Below are positions 46,519 to 58,639 of a stretch of DNA of 64,000 nt, piece after piece (the first letter of the stretch is position 1; the number at the start of each line of letters is the position of its first letter). The DNA lies in NCBI GenBank assembly GCA_032433595.1, contig JASWJB010000008.1:186001-250000 (forward strand), given 5' to 3'. A model generated the notes under the pieces. The model saw only the letters and a program-made list of their open reading frames with translations. It searched no databases and was not told where the DNA came from. This stretch comes from Conoideocrella luteorostrata. Its lineage: Eukaryota; Ascomycota; Sordariomycetes; Hypocreales; Clavicipitaceae. Position numbers and translations under genes: made by a program.

Positions 46519-48831
46519 TTATGGACTCGAGCTGGAAGCTCGCGGCACAGAAGGCTTGCAAAGGGCATCCAGACAGCGGCTGGGTCGGGCACAGCCCGGG
46601 GCTACACGGGTTAATATGTTTTTGCTGGGGTCCTTCAACGGCACAATGCGGTTGAGCACGATCTTATCATCCGCGCTGTCCGAGTCACAGGCCTGCCAGT
46701 AACAAGGTGCCATTAACACGAATGAAGTAAGGAAAGACAACACGACAGATAACCACTCACGAAGTAGGCAACACGTATTGCCTGGAACCGGATACTCTCA
46801 GGCCCAAAGCTGCCACTCTTCTCGCCCTCCGCTTCGGGCCACGGCGCACGCCGGCGCACTTCGTAGAAACCGTTTTCGATCATAGCGTTAGGCCAAATGG
46901 TCTCGCTGTCAGGGTTGATGTCATCCATAAACCCACCCGGCGCTGACTTGGGCTGATCTGAATTGAATAAAGCAGTGTGAATACGCACTTCGGCAGTGCA
47001 TGAGCCCTCAGGCACCCACTGAATATATGTCTTGGGCTTCTTGCCCCTCCTGTCAAAGATAGCCTTGATGTCATTGATGGCTCCCGTGGCCTCGTCTTTG
47101 GTAAACGAGATAGCTTTGATGGGGTATGGCATCTGCAGGAGGCCAACGGTCTTGCCTGGGGCGAGGCGGAAGTAGTCCTTGCTGTCAACCTCGCGGAAAT
47201 CGGAGCGGTCGATGTAGACGCTTTTTGTTAGCCGAATCTTATGGGAGCCCATCTTCAAGTCCCTAGACAGAAAGGGAATATCGAGATCCTGCTCCTCAGC
47301 GTCTTCAATCATTACCCGGACAGGTCAAAGACAAGCATAAGGCGGGGCACAGTTCTCTCGAGATATTGCCGAATAGACTGTTCAAAACGCTTGATTTTGA
47401 TGGAGCTCAGGGCCGTGGTCAACGCCAAGCTCATAGATAAAGGAAAGAAGGGCTGCTGGGGGGATGCCTCGTCGCCGGATCGCCTGAAGGGTATACAGGC
47501 GCGGATCATCCCAAGCGCGGACAACCTTCTCTTCTACCAACCCCTTCAGGTCTCTTTTGCTCATTATCGTGCCATCGAGTTTCAAGCGGCCATACTCGCG
47601 CTGCATCGGCTGGAATTCAACCAGAAGTCTACTCTCATGTTAGCTGATGCCCGGTCACGCAGGTGGGGTTTCAAACGCGACATTAGGAAGGGAATACAGA
47701 CTGGTTTAGCCATTCATAGCTCTCCCGCGACATAATGAACTCTCTGGTACATAAGCTGTGCGTTATACCCTCAAAGCTGTCACACAAGCAGTGCGCGAAG
47801 TCGTAGGTTGGGTACACCCGCCATTTAGTGCCCGTCCGGAGATGCGGCTGCTGATCTTTGGGAATTCTGTATGCCGCAATATCCCACATCTAGGGGTTGG
47901 GGTTTTCAATATCCTGCTTCATACGGAGCCAGGCAGTCTGGGGCGCGTACTCGCCGTCACGCATGCCGCGGAATTTCTTGATATTAGTGTCAACGCTCTG
48001 TTTTGCATGCTCACACCGGTATCTGGGAATCATGCCTTCGTCACCACCGCGCTGCTGCTTAGTCTCAACTTCATTGCAGTGGCACACGTAGGCCTTCCCC
48101 TTCCTGATCATTTCCTCGGCGAGGTCGTACATGCGCTGGAAGTTGTCCGACGCGTACGTAATCTCCGACGGGGTAAACCCCAGCCACCGAATTGTCTCCT
48201 TAATGGCGATGCAGTATTCCTCCCTTTCGGCGTCGGGGTTCGTGTCATCAAACCTAACTTGGCCGCGTTAGCAAGAATCGAGTGGTCCACTGAGACCCCA
48301 GGAAATAGTGACCTAAGGATCTGCGGGTATTAGCCATCTGTGAGTCGAAATCCTGGAAATCCAGCGTACTGTTTTGCCCCCATGATATCTTGCAAAGCCA
48401 AAGTTGATAGCAATGGCCTTACAATGCCCAAGCTAATTTTCCATGTTAGCTCACTGTTGGAGAGGCAGGAAATCAGCCGCAGAGAGAAGAGTTGCATGAA
48501 GGTAGCCGTTCGGCTCAGGCGGAAATCGCGTTACTATGTTCTCCACCGGACGAAGCTTGTAGACCTCGGCAAGGAAGCCTTGCTTGAACATGGCATCAGG
48601 GTCGATACTGGGCTCCTCGGTCTTTGCGGGCTTGCCGGGCAGCGCATTGACCAACTCCCGATCTCCAGTTGTTGAGATTTGCGCCGGCATTGGCCTGCTG
48701 TTGCGTAATAATGCGGCGGCCTTCTTGGCCCGTTTCTGCAGACGCTTCTTGAGCTCATTCTTGGAGACCATTTCGCCGGTCTCCTTGTCAAGCTGAAGCT
48801 TGGCAGTGCTCTCGGCGATGGCGTCCGCCAT
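46519..48831 (-). pseudogene. glutaminyl-tRNA synthetase copy, multiply broken
   Basis: Starting at 48831 the frame matches eukaryotic GlnRS: SKNELKKRLQKRAKKAA, VTRFPPEPNGYLH, then LGHCKAIAINFGFA after a 63 bp intron with a GC donor (48495-48433). Later come [42 protein letters not shown] and WDDPRLYTL. Breaks: the second intron junction (48369-48254) cannot be made in frame and codons before FDD seem missing; an amber codon at 47890-47892 replaces the Gln of NPNPQMWD; one extra base near 47420; one missing base near 47324; and a C-terminus that runs past the usual end. Two later introns (47701-47629 and 46760-46693) look normal. The cell must have a functional copy elsewhere, so this is a decayed duplicate. 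Confidence 0.85.
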
Positions 48832-49886
48832 TGTTATTTGTGCTTTAGATCGCTGCTGAGATGAATTTTACGATAGGATAACATCGACCTGGCAAGTAAT
48901 TGAGAGCTGGGCGTCTCGTTATTCAGTTCAGTTCAATTTTTACTTGGCTATGAGTCGCCATTGAATAAGCGGCTATGTGCAGCTGCGAGGATGTCAGGTG
49001 ACTGCCGGCCCGCTGCTGCTGGCCAAAGCTTTCATGCCACTTACCTCTACGGCATTGCTTCTAATAGAGATGTCGCCCTGCGCTTTTTACCCTATTGCCC
49101 TTAATAATATAAATAATATATCTTTACCTCTCTCTCTTTTTCATTTAAAATATATTATACTATAATAAATACGATAATAAAATTTAAGTTAACATTAGGG
49201 CGGAAGAGTCTCGATCAGACGTAAATACCATTTATCATTGCCGCGTCATCCAGAAGCTCCTCCGCCGCCACCATTCGTTCTGTCCTTCCTCTCTCCCCCA
49301 TTTCTCCGTGTTTTGACGTTCTCTTTTATCGTCGCCCTTGCCCGAAGATACCACCGCGGTCACGTCTCTTCTATTCCCGCTCACGGCGACATTTGCCTAT
49401 CTCATGATTGGCTGCCCATCTGCAAGCCAGCTTTCATATTCGGTCCTTGAATGGTTCTGGTCTTACATAGCACCGGGCTATCGTGTCCTCTTTGCTCTGC
49501 CTTTTGAGCTCTCTTGGTGCGGGCGGTACCGAATTTTTGGGAGGCAACGACCGCTGTGCTGAGCCGCCCAACAACCCTTCCTGTCATGTACGAAACGGGT
49601 AATTACTTATTTGTAATCCAAGGCTCTTAAAACAGGCAGTGGCAAAATAGGATTAGATCACTCACGCGTGATTCCCATTCATGCACAGCAAAGGGAATAA
49701 ATCTAGTTACATGTTCACGTACATGGGCTCAACAGCTGAATTCCGGCTAGAAAGCCTTCCAGTTTCCCTACAGAAACCCGCATTAATTACTTCATCAGTA
49801 TATCTACAGCTGTCATATTACATTTGTTCTTGATCCTCCGGTGGCGGATTCTCCAAACCTCAGCGCCGGCCAAACTGACCCCATCT
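48832..49886. other. intergenic, 1 kb, with AT-rich tract
   Basis: 49095-49190 is strongly AT-rich (TAATAATATAAATAATATAT-like). No gene recognised. Confidence 0.45.
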
Positions 49887-51494
49887 TCACGACAGCTCAT
49901 AGCGCTCGAACTGGTGGTTTCGTGCAGATATTCCGGACACTTCAATTGGTGCTTGTGTCTGTGGCGTAGTTTTCGGTTGAGCTGCCTGGTCCTGACCTTG
50001 ACGTTTACGCCACCAGAACCAGACACCGAGGACAACTATGAGAAACCCAACGCCAACGCCAGCGCCTATGCCTCCTTTAGCCCCTGCCGAAAGCCCGGAA
50101 TCAGAAGTAGAATTCGAGCTTGAGCCTGATGGTGGATTGTCGCCGCCTTCCGAGGCTGCAAGATCTGACCAAACAGTATCCCAAGACGCCACCCAGTCGT
50201 TGTTACTACCGCTGATAGAGACATCGCTTGGATCAATGCTGACTACATCTGGATTGGATGGAATATTTGGTCCAGGTGCTTGAGCCAGCCACCATGACCC
50301 CCTTCCCCAATTCGCAGCTAGAAATGCATCCTGCAAGAAAGCTCGGCCGAGAGAATAGAAGCCAGGCCCACCGGTACTGCAAGGGAAATATGGCATCGAA
50401 GTGTCCACCAGTGGAGGATCGAGGGTGAGATTGAGATGCTGAAATGGTACATTTATTGTGATGGACTTTGTGTTATCAAAACCCATAATGGTGAAGGAGA
50501 GTGTAGATGCCGACTTCATAAGATGCTGGTATGCATGGTCCTTGGTGTTCCACAAGTATAACCCTAGGGAATTATTGTATGTAACTGGAAGGTATGTCGA
50601 GATGCTGTCGCAAGTAGACTTGGGTAAGGTGAAATACGGACTGCAGCCATCTAAAGATACCGGTATCCCAGATTTTGGCATTGAAGAGTTGCCACTGATC
50701 AAAAGGCCGGTTTTGTCGGAGAATGCAAATGGCGACTTTCCTTTGATGACTTTAATGCTTATATCGGTAAGCGGAACCGTTGCTAGTGGAGAACCAGGTA
50801 GTGTTAGTACATTGCCCGTAACGCGGTTCCTGTCGAAGCCTCCAAAGTTAAGGGATCCAGACATTGTTGACGCCGGAGACGTCGATCCAATGTGCATGCC
50901 GAAGGAGCTCGAGGGTATGTTATTGTGTTTGTACAGATACCAAGGGTACTCGCTGCCGGGTTGGAGATCTCTAGAGAATGTCTGGTTCTCGGTAGGAGCT
51001 CCAACATTGAGGCAACCGGCAAACATGGGAAACCATTTTCCGCTCGGATACACCATCATTTGATCCTCTAGCAGTACCAGGGAACAGTTCGGCACCGGGC
51101 CCGCAATATCGATAGTGTCCGTGTACATGGTCATTTTTTTGCCTTGGATCTGAATTCCGGCCATGGCGTCTTGAGCGTTGGGGCGGAGCTGAATAGGGGT
51201 GTTTTGTATATCCTTGTACGATCCAGCAGCACAGTGCGATATGGAGGCGTTCTTGGTGCAATAGAGCGAGGTGGGAACGACGGTTTGCCACGCGCGGCCC
51301 GGGAATAGTGACAGATACTGCGCATTGTCTCCTATGGAGACGTTCACCACATTCCAGGGACCATCTGGACCTACCGATTTGGTCGCCCACGATGCAGCCC
51401 GCGGTGAAGTGTCACCAGAAGAGAGTGTGATGAGTGACAAGAGGGCAAGGTGCCGCGCGCCAAAGCCAGACGGCAACAACGAAGCAGCACGCAT
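49887..51494 (-). CDS. membrane-anchored aspartic-protease-like protein lacking a visible catalytic DTG
   Basis: A single exon of 535 residues. An N-terminal signal/hydrophobic stretch (about 13-26) leads into a pepsin-like beta-rich domain: VSIGDNAQYLSLFPG, FGMHIGSTSPASTMSGSLNFGGFD, and a closing YFPCSTGGPGFYSLGRAFL. A Ser-rich stalk is followed by a transmembrane helix (about 480-502, AGVGVGFLIVVLGVWFWW) and a cytosolic tail. Where active A1 peptidases have D-T-G the sequence reads LFPGR, and no second D-T/S-G is evident. It may be a non-catalytic surface protein or receptor. Intact. Confidence 0.75.
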   Translation of the reverse strand: MRAASLLPSGFGARHLALLSLITLSSGDTSPRAASWATKSVGPDGPWNVVNVSIGDNAQYLSLFPGRAWQTVVPTSLYCTKNASISHCAAGSYKDIQNTPIQLRPNAQDAMAGIQIQGKKMTMYTDTIDIAGPVPNCSLVLLEDQMMVYPSGKWFPMFAGCLNVGAPTENQTFSRDLQPGSEYPWYLYKHNNIPSSSFGMHIGSTSPASTMSGSLNFGGFDRNRVTGNVLTLPGSPLATVPLTDISIKVIKGKSPFAFSDKTGLLISGNSSMPKSGIPVSLDGCSPYFTLPKSTCDSISTYLPVTYNNSLGLYLWNTKDHAYQHLMKSASTLSFTIMGFDNTKSITINVPFQHLNLTLDPPLVDTSMPYFPCSTGGPGFYSLGRAFLQDAFLAANWGRGSWWLAQAPGPNIPSNPDVVSIDPSDVSISGSNNDWVASWDTVWSDLAASEGGDNPPSGSSSNSTSDSGLSAGAKGGIGAGVGVGFLIVVLGVWFWWRKRQGQDQAAQPKTTPQTQAPIEVSGISARNHQFERYELS

Positions 51495-54400
51495 TGTGCG
51501 TAATCCGATCTGCGGCGACTTTGAAGGTCAAGAGCAAAGAGAAAGCCAGCTGAGGGAGTCGGAAAAGGACTGTGGGGAAACGAGACAGGTTCCGTAGAGC
51601 TGGGGAAGCAGAAGAAAGGAGGGGTGAGCTGCTTTGTTGACCAACGACCCGGGCCATGGTGTCGTCGACGTGAACCTGCGCTGCTTCTGGTCGGCAGGCG
51701 GCAAGTGACAAGAGGCTGACAGGTGGCAATCCTGTATTGGGCCGCAACAGGTCTCCCCAGCCTTCTTGGGTCGGGGATACTTCTTCATTGGTGTTGCATG
51801 CAACGAAGCTGCCAGCCACAACGAGGCAGCTAGTAATTCTGTTACGAGATGGGGTTCTGACTAAGAATAGCAGCTTCCTAGTTTCTGATAATCAATGTTC
51901 GCAATTTACGTACGGAATGCTTGACTTGTCTGGCTGGTCAGTATCTCCTTAGTGACCGTAAAGGCCTCATTTTCGACGAGGACCCGCAGACGCCCATGTT
52001 AACACGGCCAACCTAGAGTGACCTTTATCAGTGCTCAAAAGCGCTAGGAATTTTAGACGTGCATTGTAGCTCTTGGTAAATCTGCTAATTGCTGGTACTT
52101 CTATTACATTGTGAATTAACACGCAGAGGAAGTACTCTTCGATGCGCTGCCTTCCATTGGCTACGAACCCCTGTCTTCACAAAAGTGAGGCTTTACGGTC
52201 ACCAAGGAGATACGCAGACCCAAAAAAAATGGTCGGGCTACCCTGCTATAGGATGCTATAGTAATGTCCACATACGGAGTAGACCGCATTTATTTATTTT
52301 GGCCTGTCGGAAACAATCTAACCAGGCTTACGGAGATGCGTGGACGCAATAATGCTGTGGGAGATAACGCTGTATCATCCGATGGGATAAATCCACATTG
52401 TCCAATTGACCCTTTCAATTCGAACGCCCACTACGGATGCAGTTAAAGCTTGTTATTAATAAAATTTATTACCTGAATAGCCAACTAAGCTATATAATAG
52501 TTGATGTAATTTTTTTGTTTTGTTTTATTTTATCGTGTTTTTGGTTGCCGAGGCATCATCTCTTGCGGAGCTAATGCCACCTCCGATGGCTCAGTTAAAC
52601 TGCTCCCCGCTTGGCCGCCTACTATGATTGCTTGACATTACTATCTGGATCCCTGTCGAGGCCTATTGGCCTAATTCATTCCTGGCCTCAAATTTATCAT
52701 CGGCTAATGAGAGACATGCAATTCTATTAACCGCCTTATAAGAGGCATATTATTCCCAAGGAAGTAGCCCGCAAGGGGACCTTAGAAGAGGCACATGTTA
52801 TGGTCTAGGGTTTTGCCTAGCTAATGCATATGTGTTATGGTGCACAAGATACGGGAACCTATATACTCCGTACGGAGTAGTGCTAAGTTAAATACGGAGT
52901 ATATTGTGGGCAATATGTTTAATTCGTCTACTCCGTACTTTTGCCAACTACACAGCGGAGTAGTTAAGAGGAACGGGCTTATGCTCGGATAGCTTAGCGC
53001 TAGCACTGCTTTAGCCCCTATGGGGTTAATCTATTATAAACACTGCTAAAAGCAGCGGCACGAACCGCTAGATTTAGTGGGCTTAGCAGCGCTTCCTGCG
53101 TTTAAAGAGTAAAAACCTATATAAGTGTTAGAAAAAATAGTGTGTGGGCGGAATGGATCCTCTAAGGTGAAAGGATTGAATTCACTTGAGTTGTGGACTT
53201 GACCAATTTGGTTAGAAGGAACGTTATAGCCACAAGTAGTGCGATCATGCCTTTGACAGAACACAAGAAGGCAGGCAGTCAAGAATTTACGAAGTTTTTG
53301 CCCCGAAGTTTTTATTGAGTGTGTTGTGTGCATTATATCCCTACCTATTACATTCATTTGAAGTGTGCAGTAACTCGACAACCGACGAGCAAGCTGTTAG
53401 ATCATTTGATCTCGGCAAGAGAAAGGTCTCTACGAGAGCCTTTCACGAAGTGCACGGAGCGTTGCTGGTTGTGTGTCAGACTCCAGCAAACGTGAGTTTT
53501 GGGTGTGAGTTTTGGGCCGACAAAACAGCAAGTTTATTATTAACGCAGTTGTGTAAGCTAGTAATCTAGGTCTATTTACCTGTAATGCTTTGTTTGTAGT
53601 GTTGAATATAAATTAAATTGCTATAGAGCTAATTATAAATTTATTCTTTTACTTCCTAATCTAGAGAGTGCTCCAACTATAGCTACTAGGCACGCGTTGT
53701 ACACTAGGAATACCTTAAAGCTAGTTAACATGCCCTTACCACTAAGGTGCGATAATAAACCGTTACTTCTTGCAACAGGATAGGCTCTCAAAGCGAGATA
53801 AGCAGATCCTGCCTCTAGCTGCTAGTTGGGCTGCGAGCGTCCTCGCGGCTACGGAGTACATGCGAGGCGGGTTCTGGACTAAGAATCGCCGAAGCCGCAT
53901 CTATTAGTGGGTACCGCGAGGCCACTTCTAGGATTCTGGAAGGTGAGTGTGCACTGATCAAGCGCTCTTGTCTGTGCTGTGCTGCGGTGTCTTGCGCGAG
54001 GAAACACTTCCAAGAGTCGATCACATCGGAACCCACCTTCCCGACTTGGGGCACGCCACCACACAGGAACCGGTGGTATGGCTACTTATGATCTCGTTCG
54101 CCATTCATGCACGTCGAACCTGGAATGTGAATTTGCAGGCCACCACCTCTAAACCTACGAGTGCCTGAGCAGCTCCGCTTTTACCATATGCAATTGTAGC
54201 GTAATTGTTCCTGTTTCGACTCAAAGATGGATATTGCCCTGAGCATGAGTGTGCATGGCTAATAATTATAATTTATGCATTCTATCCGTTTTACTAACGG
54301 AAGACCGTTTCGTCCTCAGTGCCGTGTCTTGACAGGACTCATTGTCTCATATGCAGATGCGATCAAGTAAGCCGTCGATGCGACGCGAACGTTTATATTC

Positions 54401-54827
54401 TCATCCGGCGCAATGGCCGATACCATGACTGCAACTCGACATCAGAGTCGACTTTTCCTGTCACAATGTCTGAACTCGTGAGCTCTAGCCAATTGAAACG
54501 TGTAGATGAGACGAGAGGCTTGCCGTCTTTGGCGCTGGGATTTAAATCGCTTGTGGGTGACATCAAGTTGGTAGCAATGAAGCTGGCTTAGATGGAACGC
54601 ACCGTAGCTAGAGGTCAGCGCTCCATCACGTTGAATGGGAGACTCTGTGAATGGCAGCAGTCCATACATCAATATCCGATGCCAGTTCAGTGATTATCTG
54701 CAAGATTTGTTAATTGAAGCTAGTGCAGCCATGACCATAAATAACCGCCTGCAAAATATGTATACCCCGCTCCAGCATGAAAAAAAAAACCCCTCGCTCA
54801 ACAATTTTCTCACATCATTTGGGTCCC
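51495..54827. other. gene-poor region, 3.3 kb
   Basis: No gene recognised. It contains one full 16-bp palindrome (52864) and several halves (52274, 52894, 52929, 53850), and AT-rich stretches at 52441-52540 and 53570-53760. Probably decayed transposon DNA, but I could not name an element. Confidence 0.5.
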
Positions 54828-55555
54828 ATGGAATTTATCGCTTCCGCATTACGGCCTATCCCAGCTTTAGTCTGGGGTGAAAGAGCAATCGCCGCTCTCG
54901 GGGGGCGACTTGTTTGTGACGTGAGTGCTCTGTCAAATCTGCTGCATACTCTCTCTGAACAGTCCAGAACTACATGCTCGTTATCGAAGACGCTCTCTTC
55001 GAAACTGCAGTACAGCAACTGCGATCCTTAGGCTTCCGCGACTGGACTTGGTCTTATGGCTGCGTTGACCCAAATTTTTACCAGGGCAGACTGAAGCAAA
55101 ATATATACCGCAGCATTGTTCATGAGTACAGTAATCTCGATCAAAACTCAGCACGCTTCCTCTTTCCCTTAGAACAACAGAGCACCGCTAAAGTTGTTCT
55201 GCTTCCATTCTCTTACACTCACCTCCATTTTGAGCTGGTATCGAACAACATTTCCAGCTGCGATGGTAATATATACTACCCGGATGGCAACGTTCTTCTA
55301 CAAAGCTTCGTTCAAACTTTGGTGCGGGAATCTGTGATAGGCATGTGGACATCGAACTTGGAAATGTGGAGTATTTCGTATGTATATGGCGAGCTTATGT
55401 TTGATGACGATGTTTTGGATTCGTGTAATGACGAGGAGGCAAAAGCTTGGTTCAATAAAAATATCCAGAGATTCGACGGGGGTATTGATCGGTTCACATG
55501 CACCAAGCGACTAGGAAGGGTAGGCTATGATGAAGCCTTGGCCAGAAGCCCTTAG
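54828..55555 (+). CDS. nucleotidyltransferase-like hypothetical protein
   Basis: Two exons: 54828-54920 and 54968-55555 (47 bp intron, GTGAGT donor), 226 residues. MEFIASALRPIPALVWGE, then VCDNYMLVIEDALFETA and a C-terminal half with YPDGNVLLQSFV resemble a family of uncharacterised fungal proteins with a nucleotidyltransferase-like fold. The family is frequent in accessory regions. No secretion signal is apparent. Function is unknown. It seems intact. Confidence 0.6.
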
Positions 55556-56179
55556 GCGCTTTCGTTGTAGCTCTCCGAGAACTGAAATATAATCATTATA
55601 GTAGTCTTTTTACCAAGTCTCAATCTCTTTAAAAAAAAGATGTACCTCTCTCTTAATCATCAATAACGGCCTTTCTTGCCCGCACGACGTTACTAGGAGT
55701 GTTACATTGAACCCCTCAAGGCTTGCTGGCGCACTACTACTCACCCACGTCGTCTGCCTGTGATTGCACTCAGGAGTGGTCAGCACAGCGCTCAGCCACC
55801 TTCATGAGCTTTGTGGCGGGTTAACGAATCCAGAAGAGTTCCAGTATCCCACGAAACCACGTAGAGAGGGGAACCTGGCCTGGTTGTGTCCCTCGCTCAG
55901 TCATTTTGGTGCTCTTACACGGGCCTACAACTTGTCCTGGCGCTTAGGTCCTGTTTCAATAGATAGCTTTGTTTATGGAATCTGGTATGACAGAGCTCCC
56001 AGCATACGTGCTTTGGTGTGGCCGTACACATAGAGTACTTATTGATTGATCTAGTCTATTCAACATGTCTCCTGGTCCAAATGGTATATTGGTTTATCTT
56101 CCCCACAGAGTTTTCGTTGACCTGAAGCCGAGCAAGCTCCAGTAGGGAATAGCTTTTGGTGCGGATGAAGAACTAGCAC
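55556..56179. other. intergenic, 0.6 kb
   Basis: No supported gene. Confidence 0.4.
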
Positions 56180-57125
56180 TGGAGCTGGGCACCTTCCAGC
56201 ATCAGGAACCATGAATCAAGGTATTATTCATCAGACCTGCCACCTTGATGTATTTCCTTCTCCAACAGGGACGAATGATCTGTGATCATGTGAGATGGAA
56301 AATGCCAGAATCTGCCTGTTGACCTCGGATTCCCGTTTGACGGCGCGGAAGAGCTCGGACTGCCAAAGTCATGCTATGAGCGTTCTGACGATCAGCCACG
56401 TCAAGTCCAGCGGCGCCGCATTTCACCTCGCATGTTAGAAACCGGAAATACATGTAGTAATATGCTGCCATGAAAAATGAATGGTCTCCGCTCGTAAAGT
56501 CGCCTACAAATGGAGACACCTTGGCTAGCTGGTCGTCGCTGAAGGCTTCTCTTGCGAAGCCTACGGTATAATCGAGCTGGGGGCGGGTTCTCGTCAAAGG
56601 GATCGAATTATTCCAGCCTTCGTTGACACTCTCCGTTAACACGTCAAGATGCTTGGCACCAAGTGTAGCGAGGCTCTCAGCCGAAGGCACTATGAGCCGA
56701 GAAATATCCTGAATGACTCGAGCCTCGTTCTTGTTATGGATTCTTTGGCAAGTGGTTTCAAATACGTCATCCTAAAACAAGGAATCCGTTGGAATGGCCT
56801 GTTCCGTCTGAAGCAAGGTCGCGGAAATGGCTTTGCTCCAGCTGGTGATGCCGAGTCTAGACTTGACCATGAAACTGCACTTAGTTCCAAGGAGTGTCTC
56901 GTAACGGGGATCGCAGTAGGGATCGCTCTTCTCTTCTCTCGGCCGCTGATCGTTAGGGGTTGAAGATGCAGCGGAATTGGATCGTTTGCGGCTTAGAGAC
57001 CGTAGAGACTTTTCCTGGCAAGAAGATATTCCATTGTGGGTTGAAAATATTCTCGCGGCCACTCTCCTTCTCTGGCCCAGAATTGAATAGCATTGAATAG
57101 TTTTCTCAACTTTCTTTCTTGCCAC
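56180..57125 (-). pseudogene. DUF7924-family protein, broken
   Basis: Basic N-terminal part, then CDPRYETLLGTKCSFM, SLF[stop]DDVFE, RVIQDISRLIVPSAE, LTESVNEGWNNSIPLTRTRP and CEVKCGAAGLDVADRQNAHS. This is a common expanded fungal family of unknown function. The reading frame is continuous across an amber codon at 56772-56774, where relatives have Glu. Near 56345 a small deletion shifts the frame, and the C-terminal third (beyond LAFSISHDH) is missing. Clearly a pseudogene. Family name from memory. Confidence 0.65.
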
Positions 57126-57208
57126 GCGACGGCATGTTCTGTTGGCCTTGAAAAATTGGTTAAAAGAATATTAAATGGTGTAGTTATAGGTAGAATAGTT
57201 CATCAAGT

Positions 57209-57958
57209 CTAGAACATTTCAAGATCCATATCAACTTCAATTTCTGGCCGATACTCCTTCATAATTTGATGTAAAATGTCAATCCACCAATTTTCAGACC
57301 GAGAACCAAACAAGGCCTTCCGGTATTCCCACCACTCAGGCCAGAAACCTGCCATTTCCCAGTCCACAATTCCAGTAATGTGGCCTGTAATAGGATCAAG
57401 AAGAATATGCTCCCATGAAAGATCCGCATGCGCGAATATTATACAATAGTCATCAGGGAGCATATCGCGATATTTAGCCACCAGTTCAGGTCGTGGGCAA
57501 TTCTTAACCGGGCCAACAAGAAAGTCGTTAAACTAGGCAATAGACGCAAATGGGCCACACATGAATATATTATGCAGCCGATGGTCATACGCGGGCCCTC
57601 CAGAGCAGGAGCCAATCCAGCTAGATCCAGACGGGCGAAGGCGATGCAACTGGCCCAGGTATGAATGAAGCTCAGAGATCGTTTGCGCCCTTGCTGTTCT
57701 TGTCATTATTGGCCACGCTTCATCTAGCTGTCGTCCGGGCACTCGTTCCATTAAAATCCAACCTGGTTCAAGGTCGCTTTGGCCAAGGTGCATATCGAGG
57801 ACTAACGGTATAGGGATCGAGGTGTGGCTTCGTACGTAGTCCATGGCTTCGGCTTCTCTACGAAGCCGGAAGGATCTAGCCTGTTTGCGGAAGGGTATTG
57901 AAAGCTTGCTAGCAAGTCCCGTTTTATCACAAGGTGCGGCGGCGGATGTGGTAGCCAT
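57209..57958 (-). pseudogene. APH-type kinase with one in-frame amber codon
   Basis: A 250-codon frame is interrupted only by TAG at 57533-57535, between CGPFASIA and FNDFLVGPVKN, where relatives usually have Glu. The N-half has EPGWILMERVPGRQLDEAW; the C-half has IIFAHADLSWEHILLDP and GIVDWEMAGFWPEWWEYRKA. In the catalytic loop the metal-binding Asn of the family (WENIL) is His (WEHIL). The loss of this Asn plus the stop suggest an inactive copy. If the amber were read through, a full-length but probably catalytically poor protein would result. Confidence 0.75.
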
Positions 57959-58639
57959 TTTTTGGACTCACAATGTGTAAAAAAAGATGAGCAAGTTTCG
58001 GTGGGCGAGAGAGAAATACAAGGACCCTGACTCCGACCCGACGTTCAGGATCAGGATCAGGATCAGGTATTTATTTCGCGTGGAGGGATGCTCCTAGAGG
58101 GCCTAGCTGGGAATCTACTTATGGTTCGTCTTGCACAGGGCTGGCCTTTAAGGGGTCTGGTTGGATAATAATACAGGTCAGCATACGTAGTACGGAGTAG
58201 ATAGATTCAATTGATGATGATCCCACAGAGGGAGCACCCATCGCTTCTCCAGAGAAATGCGCTGATTACGTAGTCTAAGCTTATTAGCTACGCTACAGTA
58301 TTCCCCACCGAATTTACACCACCCTCATTACTCCGTACATAAAATATTAACGGGCCAGATCGAAGGCCGATTCCTCAAAATGACGAGCAGACGAGGCCCT
58401 TGGTGTTGATTTTGTCAGCTTATTGCACCCTCTCAATCTATCATTGTCAACTTCGGATCTAGCTTCGTTGTCAAGGGATGTCAAAGGTGGCGCCTCTGCA
58501 GGTTCGACGGGCAGAATGTCGGGCCGGCCGGTTGCAGATGGTTTTATTGACATTTGTTTATTGTTGTCGGTCGGGTAGATCGCGAGGTAGATGATGCTCT
58601 CTCTGTGACGCCCGCTTTGTTCCCATGATCCTTTGTGTT
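57959..58639. other. intergenic with short tandem repeat
   Basis: Four units of GGATCA lie near 58048-58070. Half-palindromes occur at 58191 and 58330. No gene. Confidence 0.5.
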
